Assembly (NCBI GenBank): GCA_013823855.1
Contig: PNMW01000046.1
Span: 20,361-84,360, forward strand
Length of the DNA stretch: 64,000 nucleotides
Reading direction: 5' to 3'
From: Lysobacteraceae bacterium
Lineage (GTDB): Bacteria; Pseudomonadota; Gammaproteobacteria; Nevskiales; Nevskiaceae
Each line of letters begins with the position of its first letter. The first letter of the stretch is position 1. Positions 1-9,443 of the stretch are shown here, piece by piece. The notes beneath the pieces are model-generated. The model was not told the origin of the DNA. It did no database searches and saw nothing but the letters and a program-made list of their open reading frames with translations. A program made the translations under genes and the position numbers.

Positions 1-695
<695 letters not shown>

Positions 696-699
<4 letters not shown>

Positions 700-1661
700 A
701 GCTCATTCCCCTGATGATCGCGGCCGGCAGCCTGCTGGCGGCGCTGCCGGCGGCCGCCGGCAAGCTGTACATCTCCAGCGAGAAGGACAACGTCGTCACC
801 GTGCTGGAGTCCGGCTCCTTGAAGCCGCTCGGCAAGATCAGGACCGGCGACAAGCCTCGCGATCTGGTGTTCTCGCCGGACAAGAAGAAGCTCTACGTCG
901 CCTGCGGCGAAGGCAGCCGGATCGACGTCATCGACACCGCGACCGACAAGGTGGTCGGCAAGCTCGATGTCGGCGAAGACCCGGAGCGCTTCGTGTTCTC
1001 GCCGGACGGCAAGACCGTGTGGGCGACGCTCGAGGAAGACGGCGTGGTATCCGCCACCGATGTCGCCAGCGGCAAGCGCATTGCCGAAGTGCCGGTCGGC
1101 GACGAGCCGGAAGGCATCCTGATGACGCCGGACGGCAAGACGATCTACGCCACCTCCGAAGTCGCCAATCTGGTCCATGTGATCGACGTGGCCGCCAAGT
1201 CAGTCAAGGCCAACATCAGCGTCGGCAACCGGCCGCGCCGCTTCGCGCTGACGCCGGATGGCGCCGCGCTCTGGGTGTCGAACGAGCTGTCCGGCACGAT
1301 CTCGATCATCGACACCAAAGCCAACGCCGTCACTGGCGAAGTGAAATTCCAGCCCAAGGGCTTTCGCGCCGAGGACATCACGCCAGTCGGCATCCTGATG
1401 ACCCGCGACGGCGGCACCGCCTACGTGACCATGGGCAGCGCCAACCACATCGCAAAAGTCGACGTGAAGACGCGCGCAGTGAAGGGCTATCTGCTGACCG
1501 GCGGTCGGCCCTGGGGCATCGCGCTGACCCACGATGAGAAGACGCTGTACGTGACCAACGGCCAGTCCGACGACATGGCGGTGATCGATGTCGCCAGCTT
1601 CAAGGTCGTCAAGGCGGTGCCGGTCGGCCGCGTGCCGTACACCGTGGGCATCCTCGAATGA
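696..1661 (+). CDS. PQQ-dependent catabolism-associated YVTN beta-propeller protein
   Basis: A 321-residue periplasmic protein. The ATG at 696 follows a GAGGAG ribosome site and is followed by a signal peptide (MKLIPLMIAAGSLLAALPAAAG). The longer frame upstream only overlaps the ATPase gene. The mature part consists of about seven repeats of roughly 42 residues with patterns such as VVFSPDKKKLYVA, TPDGKTIYATSE and THDEKTLYVTNG, the YVTN beta-propeller signature. Family members accompany PQQ-ADH ABC systems; a binding or scaffolding role in the periplasm is inferred. It overlaps its neighbours by 4 bp on each side and is certainly co-transcribed with them. Confidence 0.88.
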
Positions 1662-2869
1662 GGCGTCTGCTCGCCGTTGCCGCACTCGGGCTGCTGTCGG
1701 CGCTGCCGGTCGCGCAGGCGGCAGACACGCCGTTCCGGATCGGCTATCTGGAATGGTCCGATGATCCGCGCTACCGCAGCGAACGGACCAAGGCCGAATA
1801 CCCGCTGCTGCCCTGGGGCCGGCCAGTGAGCGGCGCCGAGCAGGCGATCAAGGAGACCGCGTTCTCGGGCAGCCAGCTGAAGCTCAAGTTCGAGCTGGAC
1901 AAGGCCGAAGCGGCCGACGCCGCCGGCCTTGCCGACGCGGTCAAGGCGATGGTCGCCAAGGGCACGCATTACGTGATCGTCGACGCCGACGGCGCGGTGC
2001 TGGCCGATCTGTCGAAACGCACGGCCAGCCTGCCGGTGACGCTGTTCAACATCTCGGCCCAGGACGATGCGCTGCGCGGCGCACAGTGCAGCGCCAGGCT
2101 GCTGCATGTCATTCCCAACCACGTGATGCTGACCGACGCGCTGGCGCAGTACCTGGTGCTGCGCCGCTGGGCCAACGTGCTGGTGCTGAAAGGCCCGAAC
2201 CCGGCCGACGCTGCGTTTGCCGCGGCCTGGGCGCGCTCGGCGAAACGCTTCGGCCTGAAGATCGTCGACACCCGGCCGTTCAAGCTCGGCCTCGATCCCA
2301 GAGAGCGCGAGCTGAACAACCTGCAGCTGCTGACCGGCTCGAAGGATTACGACGCGGTGTTCGTCGCCGACACCGACGGCGAGTTCGCCCGCAACGTGCC
2401 GTACCAGACCGCCAAGCCGCGGATCGTGGTCGGCGCCAGCGGGCTGGTCGCCGATGCCTGGCACTGGTCCTGGGAGCGCGATGGCGCCCGCCAGCTCAAC
2501 AATCGGCTGGTCAAGGCGGCGGGGCGGCATGTCACGTCCTACGACTGGGCGGCGTGGATGGCGGTCAAGAGCGTGGTCGAGGCGGTGGTCCGCGCCGGCA
2601 CGCCGGACTATGCGAAGAGCTACGCCTACCTCAGAGGCCCGGACATCGTCATCGACGGCTTCAAGGGCTTCCGGCAGGGCTATCGGCCGTGGGATGGCCA
2701 GCTGCGCCAGCCGATCCTGCTGAACGCCGGCAATTGGGCGATTGCCGTGGCGCCGATCGAGGGCTTTCTCGATCCGGTCAACAACCTCGACACCCTGGGC
2801 TTCGATGCCCGGGAAACCGCCTGCCCGAAAGTGCAGGCCTTCGGTAGCGGTTCGGGAGTGGCGAAATGA
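1658..2869 (+). CDS. ABC transporter substrate-binding protein, PQQ alcohol dehydrogenase system
   Basis: A 403-residue secreted protein with an N-terminal signal (LLAVAALGLLSALPVAQAAD). It resembles the branched-chain amino-acid type periplasmic binding fold: repeated alpha/beta units, YVIVDADGAVLADLS, ANVLVLKGPNPADAAFA and YDAVFVADTDGEF. The family is specific to PQQ-ADH loci. Its ligand is unknown; an alcohol, an acid product or the cofactor itself are all possible. A 4-bp overlap on each side ties it to the propeller and permease genes. Pairing a binding protein with an ABC-2 (normally export) permease is odd but typical of this system. Confidence 0.85.
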   Translation: MRRLLAVAALGLLSALPVAQAADTPFRIGYLEWSDDPRYRSERTKAEYPLLPWGRPVSGAEQAIKETAFSGSQLKLKFELDKAEAADAAGLADAVKAMVAKGTHYVIVDADGAVLADLSKRTASLPVTLFNISAQDDALRGAQCSARLLHVIPNHVMLTDALAQYLVLRRWANVLVLKGPNPADAAFAAAWARSAKRFGLKIVDTRPFKLGLDPRERELNNLQLLTGSKDYDAVFVADTDGEFARNVPYQTAKPRIVVGASGLVADAWHWSWERDGARQLNNRLVKAAGRHVTSYDWAAWMAVKSVVEAVVRAGTPDYAKSYAYLRGPDIVIDGFKGFRQGYRPWDGQLRQPILLNAGNWAIAVAPIEGFLDPVNNLDTLGFDARETACPKVQAFGSGSGVAK

Positions 2870-3672
2870 GGGCAGGACACGCGCTGGAAGCGCTGGGTGC
2901 GATCAGCTTCCGCGAGCTGCGCAAGTTCATGCAGCAGCGCTCGCGGCTGCTGTCGGCGCTGGTCCGGCCGCTCTTGTGGCTGGTGGTGTTCGCGGCCGGC
3001 TTCCGCAATGTCTTCGGTGTCGCGGTGATCGAGCCGTATTCGAGCTTCATCGAATATCAGGTCTATGTGGCACCCGGCCTGCTCGGCATGATCTGCCTGT
3101 TCAACGGCATCCAGTCATCGCTGGCGATGGTCTATGACCGCGAGATGGGGATGATGCGGCTGCTGCTGACCGCACCGCTGCCGCGCGCCTGGCTGCTGGC
3201 CTGCAAGCTGGTCGCCGGCACGCTGTTGTCGCTGGTGCAGGCTTACGCCTTCCTGATCGTCTGCGCGCTGTTCGGCGTCGACCTGCCGTGGATCGGCTGG
3301 CTCTACGCGCTGCCGGCGCTGCTGCTCGGCGGCCTGATGCTCGGCGCGCTGGGCCTGCTGCTGAGCGTTTACATCAAGCAGATCGAGAATTTCGCCAGCA
3401 CGATGAATTTCGTGATCTTCCCGATGTTCTTCATGTCCTCGGCGCTGTATCCGCTGTGGAAGCTCAAGGAATCCGGCGCCGATTGGCTGTACTGGGTAGC
3501 GAGCGTCAATCCGTTCACCCACATGGTCGAACTGACCCGCTTCGCGATGTACGAACAGATCAACACCACGTCGCTGGCGGTGGTCGCCGGCTCGACGACG
3601 CTGTTCTTCGTCTGGGCCGCCTACGGCTACGACCCGCAGCGCGGCATGGTCAAGAAGCGCGCGCAGGCCTGA
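2866..3672 (+). CDS. ABC-2 type permease of the PQQ-associated transporter
   Basis: A 268-residue inner-membrane protein with about six hydrophobic segments (for example LVRPLLWLVVFAAGF, LYALPALLLGGLMLGALGLLLSV, and LAVVAGSTTLFFVWAAYG near the C-terminus). The MMRLLLTAPLPRAWLLACK loop and the internal FPMFFMSSALYPLWKL stretch are characteristic of ABC-2 (DrrB/NodJ-like) permeases. It is the last gene of the operon; a perfect 15-bp hairpin follows 14 bp after the stop codon. Together with the ATPase at the left edge it should form the transmembrane exporter. Confidence 0.88.
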   Translation: MRAGHALEALGAISFRELRKFMQQRSRLLSALVRPLLWLVVFAAGFRNVFGVAVIEPYSSFIEYQVYVAPGLLGMICLFNGIQSSLAMVYDREMGMMRLLLTAPLPRAWLLACKLVAGTLLSLVQAYAFLIVCALFGVDLPWIGWLYALPALLLGGLMLGALGLLLSVYIKQIENFASTMNFVIFPMFFMSSALYPLWKLKESGADWLYWVASVNPFTHMVELTRFAMYEQINTTSLAVVAGSTTLFFVWAAYGYDPQRGMVKKRAQA

Positions 3673-3685
3673 GGCGCGAGGCCTG

Positions 3686-3726
3686 AAACGACAAAGCCGC
3701 TGGCGTCGCCGGCGGCTTTGTCGTTT
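3686..3726. terminator. Bidirectional hairpin terminator between convergent genes
   Basis: Arms 3686-3700 and 3712-3726 form a perfect 15-bp stem with an 11-nt loop. The outer ends are AAA on the left and TTT on the right, so it can act on both strands. It separates the ABC operon (+) from the PepSY lipoprotein gene (-). Confidence 0.85.
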
Positions 3727-3768
3727 CTGCAGGCTTCAACGCCCACCGGCGAATCCGGCGCCGGCCGG

Positions 3769-4338
3769 TCAGATCCCGCCGATTTCCAGCAGCTCCGCCG
3801 AGGTTTCGACCACTTCGCCGCTGGCGGCGTCGACTTCGACGCGATAGTCGCCGTCGGCGGTCTTGATGTCGTATTCGTACGACGCCTTGCCTTCGGCCTC
3901 CAGCTCGAACTCGACCCTTTCGACGGTGCCGGCCTTGGCGGCCAGCGCCTTGGCGCGCGCGGTCGCTTCGTCGATCTTGGCGATCGCGGCGAATTCCGGA
4001 TCCGCCGCCGAGGCGACGCGGGTTTCGGTCTCGACGATGGTGCCGGCGCTGTCCGAGCACTCGATGTCGAACAGCTTGCCGTCGGCCTGCCTGATCTCGA
4101 ATTCCCAGACGCGGCCTTCCGGCTCGCTCTTCAGGGTCGCCTGCAGCAGTTCCCCCGGCGCCTGCGCCAGTGCCGCCTTGGCGCAGCTTTCGATGCCGGC
4201 ATTGCTGTTGGCGACGACGGTGGCCGGGGCGTCGGCGGCAGGGGCGCTGACCGCTGCGGCGGGCGCCGGCGCTTCGGTCTTGGCGCAGGCGGCGAGGGTC
4301 AGCGCGGCAAGCGCCAGCGCGGTCGGCTTCAGATTCAT
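3769..4338 (-). CDS. PepSY-domain lipoprotein
   Basis: A 189-residue predicted lipoprotein. The start at 4338 follows a GGAG site at 8-nt spacing and gives a signal peptide with lipobox LAAC; the longer frame upstream only shadows mgtE. An Ala/Pro-rich linker precedes two PepSY-like repeats: YDIKTADGDYRVEVDAASGEVV near the C-terminus and an earlier WEFEIRQADGKLFDIECSDSAG unit. PepSY domains are thought to act as periplasmic inhibitory or binding modules; no substrate can be named. It is transcribed away from the ABC operon and downstream of mgtE with a 128-bp gap, so it may have its own promoter. Confidence 0.8.
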   Translation of the reverse strand: MNLKPTALALAALTLAACAKTEAPAPAAAVSAPAADAPATVVANSNAGIESCAKAALAQAPGELLQATLKSEPEGRVWEFEIRQADGKLFDIECSDSAGTIVETETRVASAADPEFAAIAKIDEATARAKALAAKAGTVERVEFELEAEGKASYEYDIKTADGDYRVEVDAASGEVVETSAELLEIGGI

Positions 4339-4466
4339 CGGGTGTGCTCCATCGGGACAGGTAGGCGACGGGAGAAGTTTGTCGCGGCGCAGCATTTTAG
4401 CCTTGGGAGAAATTCCCGGTGAGCTGTGCCGCCCAATGGCGAACAGGCGCAGGCCTGTCCCATGTG

Positions 4467-5780
4467 TCAGCTCGGTGTCAGCATTCCTGAGAAAAGTGTG
4501 GCGATGCCGAGAAACGAGAAGAAGCCGACGACGTCGGTGACCGTGGTCAGGATGATCGACGAGGACTGCGCCGGATCCTGACCGAAGCGGCGCAGGGTGA
4601 TCGGCACCAGCGCGCCGGCAAAGCCGGCGGTGATCATCGAGATCACCATCGCCGTGGCGATGACCAGCACCAGGCCGAACGAGCGACTCCAGACATAGAC
4701 GCCGACCGCAGTGGTCACGGCGATGCCGAGGCCGTTCAGCAAGCCGACGCTGACTTCCTTGGCGACCACCCGCGGCCAGTGGCGAATGCTGATCTCGCGC
4801 AGCATCAGGCCGCGCATGGTCACCGCCAACGCCTGGGCGCCGGCATTGCCGGATTGACCGGCCACCACCGGCAGCAGCACCGCGAGCGCGGTGTACTTGG
4901 AGATCACGCCCTCGAACAGGCCGACCACGGAGGCCGCGAGGAAGGCCGTCAGCAGATTGATCTGCAGCCATGGCAGGCGCTTGGCCACCGCGAACAGCGG
5001 CGACGACAGGGCGCGTTCGTCCTTCGAGGCGCCGACCATGGTCTGGATGTCGAGGCTGGTTTCCTCCTGCATTGCATTGACCAGCTCGGCCTGATGGATG
5101 ACGCCGATCAGCCGGCCGCTGTAGTCGATCACCGGCAGCTCGGTCAGGGCTTCGTACTGTTCCAGCACCTCGACCACGTCCTCGCGCGGCACGCTGTCGT
5201 CGACCACGGCGATGATCGGCTGGCGCAGGTCAGCAAGCGTCTGATCGAGTTCGGCGAGCGCCAGATCCTGGATCTCGACCCGGCCTTCGAGCCGGCCGCC
5301 ATCGCCGACGATATAGATCTCGCGAACGCCGCGCCGGCCGGCCCGGCGCAGTCGGGCCAGGGCTTCGGCGACCGGCAGCGTGGCATCGAAGGCGAGAAAG
5401 CGCGGGTCCATCAGCGCCCCGGCGGAATCCGGCAGCCGTTCCATGCTGGCGCGCAGCTCGGCCGCGATTTCCGGGTTCAGCAGCTCCAGGTACTGGCTGC
5501 ACTGGCTTTCGCTGAGGCGATTGAGCAGGGCAACGGCTTCGGTCGGCTCCAGCTCGGTGAGGATGTGGCGAGCGATCTTGGCCGGCAGCAGCGTCAGCAC
5601 CGATTGCTCGATGTCGCTGGTCAGGCCGCGCCAGACCGGCATCAGCGCATGCAGCGGCTGGCTGGCGAAGACGGCGGCGATTTCTTCCGCTGGCAGCCGC
5701 TCCAGCCGCCGGGCCGCCTCGCGTGGATAGTCGAGCAGATAGCGCAGGGTCAGTGCGGCGGCGGCGGTATCGGCGCTCAT
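4467..5780 (-). CDS. mgtE: Magnesium transporter MgtE
   Basis: A 437-residue Mg2+ channel/transporter. The order is MgtE N-domain (superhelical, about residues 1-120), a CBS pair (about 125-245) and five hydrophobic segments from about 270 to the end, including VVAGQSGNAGAQALAVTMRG, the conserved pore-lining segment. The start overlaps the stop of the upstream MgtE-like gene by 4 bp, so the two are translationally coupled. Length is normal for the family (about 450). The neighbouring MscS-like channel and soluble MgtE-like protein suggest an ion or osmotic homeostasis operon unrelated to the PQQ genes. Confidence 0.92.
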   Translation of the reverse strand: MSADTAAAALTLRYLLDYPREAARRLERLPAEEIAAVFASQPLHALMPVWRGLTSDIEQSVLTLLPAKIARHILTELEPTEAVALLNRLSESQCSQYLELLNPEIAAELRASMERLPDSAGALMDPRFLAFDATLPVAEALARLRRAGRRGVREIYIVGDGGRLEGRVEIQDLALAELDQTLADLRQPIIAVVDDSVPREDVVEVLEQYEALTELPVIDYSGRLIGVIHQAELVNAMQEETSLDIQTMVGASKDERALSSPLFAVAKRLPWLQINLLTAFLAASVVGLFEGVISKYTALAVLLPVVAGQSGNAGAQALAVTMRGLMLREISIRHWPRVVAKEVSVGLLNGLGIAVTTAVGVYVWSRSFGLVLVIATAMVISMITAGFAGALVPITLRRFGQDPAQSSSIILTTVTDVVGFFSFLGIATLFSGMLTPS

Positions 5781-6637
5781 CGGCCGGCCTCGTGGCGGCT
5801 GTCGCGGCTGCGCGCGGCGCCGCTGGGCAGCCAGGACACCACGACGTCGATCAGCCCGGCGACGCCGGACCAGTAGCCGCCGGCCAGCAGCGACAGCGCA
5901 TCGGCCGGCGTGTGGCGCGGCTGGCGACTGGTCGTCGGCGCCAGGGCCAGCGCCAGCGCCGATTGCCAGAGCACGCCGGCGAAGCGTTCGCCGCGCTCGA
6001 CCACCGGCAGCGCGCGATCACTGGCCCAGCCGACGTGGTCGCGCATCGCGCCGATCAATGACTGTGCCGGCACGGTGACGCTCGGGGCACGCATGATCCG
6101 GCGCAGCGGCATGTCCGCCGCCACCCGCAGCAGTTCGACCAGGGCGATGACGCCGAGCAGCCGCTGGTCGTGGTCGACGACATAGAGCACGTCGTGCTCG
6201 TGCTCGGTTTCCCGCAGCCGTTCCAGCGCATCGCCGGCACTGACGTTCGGCGTCAGTGCCAGCGCGTGCGGGTCAGCCCAGGCGCCGACGGTGTTCTCCG
6301 GGTAGCCGAGCAGCAGGCGGAAGGTCATCGCGTGGCCGGCCGGCAGCAGGGCCAGCAGCGCGTCGGCGCGCGCGGTCGGCATCTGCCGCAGCACTGCCAC
6401 CCCGGCCTGCGGGCCGATCGCCCTGAGCAGGCCGGCGGCGCTGTCGTCGGCGAGCCGGTCCATCGCCCGCGCCGAGAACAGCGGCAGCATCTGCCGGGCG
6501 ACCGGGGCGGCGAGACGCTGCGGGATCGACTCCAGCAGGTCGGCGGCGACATTGGGGGCCAGCCGTTCCAGCACGCGCGCGGCATCGGCCGGATGCGATT
6601 CGAGGAAGGCCAGCGACAGGCTGACCGGTTCAGCCAC
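5777..6637 (-). CDS. MgtE N-domain/CBS-pair protein lacking the transport domain
   Basis: A 286-residue paralogue of the cytoplasmic half of MgtE: superhelical N-domain (AFLESHPADAARVLERLAP..) followed by two CBS motifs (HDVLYVVDHDQRLLGVIALVELL; then RALPVVERGERFAGVLW). The five-helix transport domain is absent. Only a short hydrophobic stretch occurs near the C-terminus (LLAGGYWSGVAGLIDVVVSWLPSG), perhaps one membrane anchor. It overlaps mscS (8 bp) and mgtE (4 bp). An accessory or regulatory subunit of the adjacent MgtE is a reasonable inference; no direct evidence is visible. Confidence 0.75.
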   Translation of the reverse strand: MAEPVSLSLAFLESHPADAARVLERLAPNVAADLLESIPQRLAAPVARQMLPLFSARAMDRLADDSAAGLLRAIGPQAGVAVLRQMPTARADALLALLPAGHAMTFRLLLGYPENTVGAWADPHALALTPNVSAGDALERLRETEHEHDVLYVVDHDQRLLGVIALVELLRVAADMPLRRIMRAPSVTVPAQSLIGAMRDHVGWASDRALPVVERGERFAGVLWQSALALALAPTTSRQPRHTPADALSLLAGGYWSGVAGLIDVVVSWLPSGAARSRDSRHEAGR

Positions 6638-7493
6638 GGCGGTCGCCCCCGTCCGCAGCCGCGATCGGGCGGTCGATCAGCAGCACGATGGCGGCATCGT
6701 TAAAGAGTTTTGCCGGCAGGCTGACCCGGCCGTCGCGGGTTTCCAGCACCAGGCTGGTCGCCGACATTTCCAGGATCTTGCCTTCATGGCCGTCGACCCG
6801 GATCTGCTGGCCGATCGCATAGGTCTGGCGCAGGTAATGGCTGCCGATCAGGTTGGCGACATAGCTGCGCGAGGCCAGGCTGATCGCCAGCGCCGCGGCG
6901 CCGACCAGGGCCGCGACGATCACCGCCGCCATGATCACCAGGAAGGTGACGCGAATGCCGACCTGATCGGCGCCGACCAGGATCGCGGTGATCAGGATCA
7001 CCGCCTGGACCATGCGGCCGAGCAGTTCGCGCTGGGCGCGGACATCGCCGACCGGCGCCGCTTCGACCAGCTGTCGCGCCATCCGGCTGGCCAGCACGCC
7101 GACCGCGATGATCAGACCGCCGGCGGCGACCGTCGGCAGGTAGCCGACCAGCTGCGCCAGCCAGGCCGTGAAGATCTCCAGCCCCATCACCTCGGTGGCG
7201 GCGGTCACGAAGAACAGCAGCACCAGCCAGAACAGGATGCCGCCGAGCACCCGGGCGGAGACCAGCGGCAGCTTGACGCTGGCGCCGGTGCGGGCGATCG
7301 AGGACTGCGACAGGACCCGTTCGAGCGTCATCACGACATTGGTGCCGATCGAGCGCAGCAGGCGCGCGATCAGCCAGCCGATCAGCAGCAGCAGCAGCGC
7401 GCCGACCAGCTTCGGGAAGAACTGCGAGGCCTTGCCGAGGAACGCGGACAGCACGTCCTGCAGCGCGGTGCTCCATTCGACAAACAGGGTCAA
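6630..7493 (-). CDS. MscS-family mechanosensitive ion channel
   Basis: A 287-residue integral membrane protein with about four hydrophobic segments and a C-terminal beta domain (YAIGQQIRVDGHEGKILEMSATSLVLETRDG) typical of small-conductance MscS channels. The start is a TTG codon at 7493 with a GGAG ribosome site 9 nt upstream; no better ATG exists early in the frame. It overlaps the following MgtE-like gene by 8 bp and so heads the three-gene ion-channel operon. Ion selectivity cannot be judged. Confidence 0.8.
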   Translation of the reverse strand: MTLFVEWSTALQDVLSAFLGKASQFFPKLVGALLLLLIGWLIARLLRSIGTNVVMTLERVLSQSSIARTGASVKLPLVSARVLGGILFWLVLLFFVTAATEVMGLEIFTAWLAQLVGYLPTVAAGGLIIAVGVLASRMARQLVEAAPVGDVRAQRELLGRMVQAVILITAILVGADQVGIRVTFLVIMAAVIVAALVGAAALAISLASRSYVANLIGSHYLRQTYAIGQQIRVDGHEGKILEMSATSLVLETRDGRVSLPAKLFNDAAIVLLIDRPIAAADGGDRRG

Positions 7494-7621
7494 GGGCTTG
7501 GGCTCCGTGGTGGGACGCGGAGTCGGCGGCGCTCAGGGAAGGCCGTCAGCACGGGCGGACGGGGCACTGGCACGAAGCCGCGAAGGAATCGGGCCCTGAA
7601 GGTAACACAGGCTACCGCCTG

Positions 7622-7648
7622 ATCGACCCGGACGCGGCCCGGGTCGAT
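7622..7648 (-). terminator. Hairpin downstream of the pqq operon
   Basis: Perfect 10-bp inverted repeat (ATCGACCCGG at 7622-7631 and its complement at 7639-7648, 7-nt loop), 14 bp past the stop of the last pqq-operon gene. No T-run follows, so termination efficiency is uncertain. Its 168-bp intergenic space otherwise shows no gene. Confidence 0.5.
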
Positions 7649-7661
7649 TAGGGGCGGTCGC

Positions 7662-7973
7662 TTACAGCTTGACGTCGCTGATCTGCAGCACCGGCTGGGT
7701 GTTGGTGTAGTTCGGGATGTCGGCGAGGATCTCGGCCGACGGCGGGCCGAAGGCGGTCTGGAAGGCGTCGACCGAATCGAAGTACAGATGGCCCATGGCG
7801 ATGAACGCGGGCGGGGCGCCCGGTGCGCCACCGGCGAGGCCGTGCTCGACCGCCATCGACTTCAGCGCCGGACCGAGCTTGCCCTTGACCATCGGCATGT
7901 GGCTCTTGACGTAGTAGTCGATGTCGAACTTGGCATCGGCATTGTTGGGGTACATCACGCTGACCTTGATCAT
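7662..7973 (-). CDS. EthD-family protein of the pqq operon
   Basis: A 103-residue ferredoxin-like alpha+beta dimeric protein (MIKVSVMYPN..FDIDYYVKSHMPMVKGKLGPALKSM) of the EthD type. I choose the ATG at 7973 because GAGGAG lies 10 nt upstream; the ATG at 7991 overlaps the pqqE stop (ATGA) and would place that ribosome site inside the gene. EthD-like proteins occur at the end of several pqq operons, but their contribution to PQQ synthesis or PQQ-dehydrogenase metabolism is not established. Confidence 0.8.
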   Translation of the reverse strand: MIKVSVMYPNNADAKFDIDYYVKSHMPMVKGKLGPALKSMAVEHGLAGGAPGAPPAFIAMGHLYFDSVDAFQTAFGPPSAEILADIPNYTNTQPVLQISDVKL

Positions 7974-7987
7974 CGGGGTGTTGCTCC

Positions 7988-9154
7988 TCACTGGGGGCTG
8001 GCCACAACGGCCGGCTTCTTGGCATGGCGATCCGAGTTCTTCGGATTGCGGAAAATGATCGGCTTCTCGACCGTGGTGCTGCGCGCGCTCGCCACTGCGT
8101 CATCGACGAGGTGGCGCAGCGGCGACTTGTCGCAGACCGGGTCGGTGGCGGCGGCGTCGCCGGTGAACTGGAAGGCCTGGCAGCGGCAGCCGCCGAAGTC
8201 CTTTTCCTTCTCGGGACACGACAGGCACGGCTCCTTCATCCAGCCGAAACCGCGAAAGCGATTGAAGGCATCCGATGCCTGCCAGATCTCCCGGACCGAC
8301 GAGATCTGCACGTTCGGAAACTCGAAGCCGGGCAGCTGGCGCGCGGCATGACAGGGCAGGGCAGTGCCGTCCGGCGTCACCAGCAGGAACACCGAGCCCC
8401 AGCCGTTCATGCACGGCTTCGGGCGCTTTTCGTAGTAGTCGGGAACGACGAAATAGATGTCCATCTTGCCCTTCAGCCGCGCCTGGTACTCGTTGGCGAC
8501 GCCTTCGGCCTCGCGGACCTGTTCGAGGGTCGGCAGCAGGCGGTCGCGGTTCAGCAGTGCCCAGCCGTAGTACTGGGTGGTTGCCAGCTCGACGTAGTCG
8601 GCTTCGAGTTCGATCGCCAGATCGAGCATTTCGCGCAGCCGGTGCAGGTTGTCCCGATGGAGGACAAAGCACAGCACCATCGGGAAGCCGGCGGCCTTGA
8701 CCGCGCGCGCCATGTCCAGCTTGTGCGCGTAGGCGCGCATGCCGGCGATCTCGTCGTTCTGGTTGGCTTCGCTGCTCTGGAAGCTGACCTGGATGTGATC
8801 GAGGCCGGCGGCCTTCAGCGAGCGGGCGCGGGCGGCGTCCATGCCGATGCCGGAGGTGATCAGGTTCGAGTAGTAGCCGAGCCTGGTCGATTCGGCGACC
8901 AGCGTTTCCAGGTCCTGCCGCACCAGCGGCTCGCCGCCGGACAGGCCGAGTTGCAAGGCACCCATCGAGCGGGCATCGCGCAGCACGCGCAACCAGGTCT
9001 CGGTGTCCATGGTCTTGCCGTGGCCGTTGAAGTCGACCGGGTTCGAGCAGTACGCGCACTGCAGCGGGCAGGCGTAGGTCAGCTCGGCGAGCAGCCACAG
9101 CGGCGGCTTGATCGCAGGCCTCACGATCGGACTAGGCGATCCACCCTCGTGCAT
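7988..9154 (-). CDS. pqqE: PQQ biosynthesis radical SAM enzyme PqqE
   Basis: A 388-residue radical S-adenosylmethionine enzyme that forms the Glu-Tyr carbon-carbon bond in the PqqA peptide. The SAM [4Fe-4S] motif CPLQCAYC is near residue 30. The C-terminal SPASM region has the Cys-rich stretch CLSCPEKEKDFGGCRCQ. The start has a good GGAGG at 6-nt spacing and overlaps the 3' end of pqqD by 23 bp, as expected since PqqD delivers PqqA to PqqE. Length matches family members (about 375-390). Confidence 0.96.
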   Translation of the reverse strand: MHEGGSPSPIVRPAIKPPLWLLAELTYACPLQCAYCSNPVDFNGHGKTMDTETWLRVLRDARSMGALQLGLSGGEPLVRQDLETLVAESTRLGYYSNLITSGIGMDAARARSLKAAGLDHIQVSFQSSEANQNDEIAGMRAYAHKLDMARAVKAAGFPMVLCFVLHRDNLHRLREMLDLAIELEADYVELATTQYYGWALLNRDRLLPTLEQVREAEGVANEYQARLKGKMDIYFVVPDYYEKRPKPCMNGWGSVFLLVTPDGTALPCHAARQLPGFEFPNVQISSVREIWQASDAFNRFRGFGWMKEPCLSCPEKEKDFGGCRCQAFQFTGDAAATDPVCDKSPLRHLVDDAVASARSTTVEKPIIFRNPKNSDRHAKKPAVVASPQ

Positions 9155-9443
9155 GGGCTACCTCCAGGAAGCTGCGGACATCGCCGGAAATGTCGCCGGC
9201 CTCGGGGAACTGCGCCATCAGCGCGGCGGCGATGGCGGCGGCGCTTCGCTGGCCATCGACGGTCTTGAGGATCATCGCGGCGGATTCGCTCAACTGCACC
9301 ACCCCTTCCGGGTAGAGCAGCACGTCGCAGCCCTGCACGGTCTCGTACTGGATGCGGTGGCCGCGGGCCAGCTTCAGCGGGCCCTCGTGCAGCGGCTTGT
9401 AGTCGGTCGCGTACTCGACCTTTTTCCCGGGCGCTTCAGACAT
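9132..9443 (-). CDS. pqqD: PqqA-binding chaperone PqqD
   Basis: A 103-residue RiPP recognition element protein that binds the PqqA precursor peptide and presents it to PqqE. The winged-helix core is visible (ILLYPEG-like motif [19 protein letters not shown], then [19 protein letters not shown]). It overlaps pqqC by 8 bp and pqqE by 23 bp, so translation is tightly coupled. Length and order pqqABCDE are canonical. Confidence 0.95.
   Translation of the reverse strand: MSEAPGKKVEYATDYKPLHEGPLKLARGHRIQYETVQGCDVLLYPEGVVQLSESAAMILKTVDGQRSAAAIAAALMAQFPEAGDISGDVRSFLEVAHARGWIA

Noticed and set aside
4339..4971. Long minus-strand frame extending the PepSY lipoprotein to 400 residues
   Set aside because: The upstream part overlaps mgtE in another frame, and the lipoprotein signal begins at 4338.
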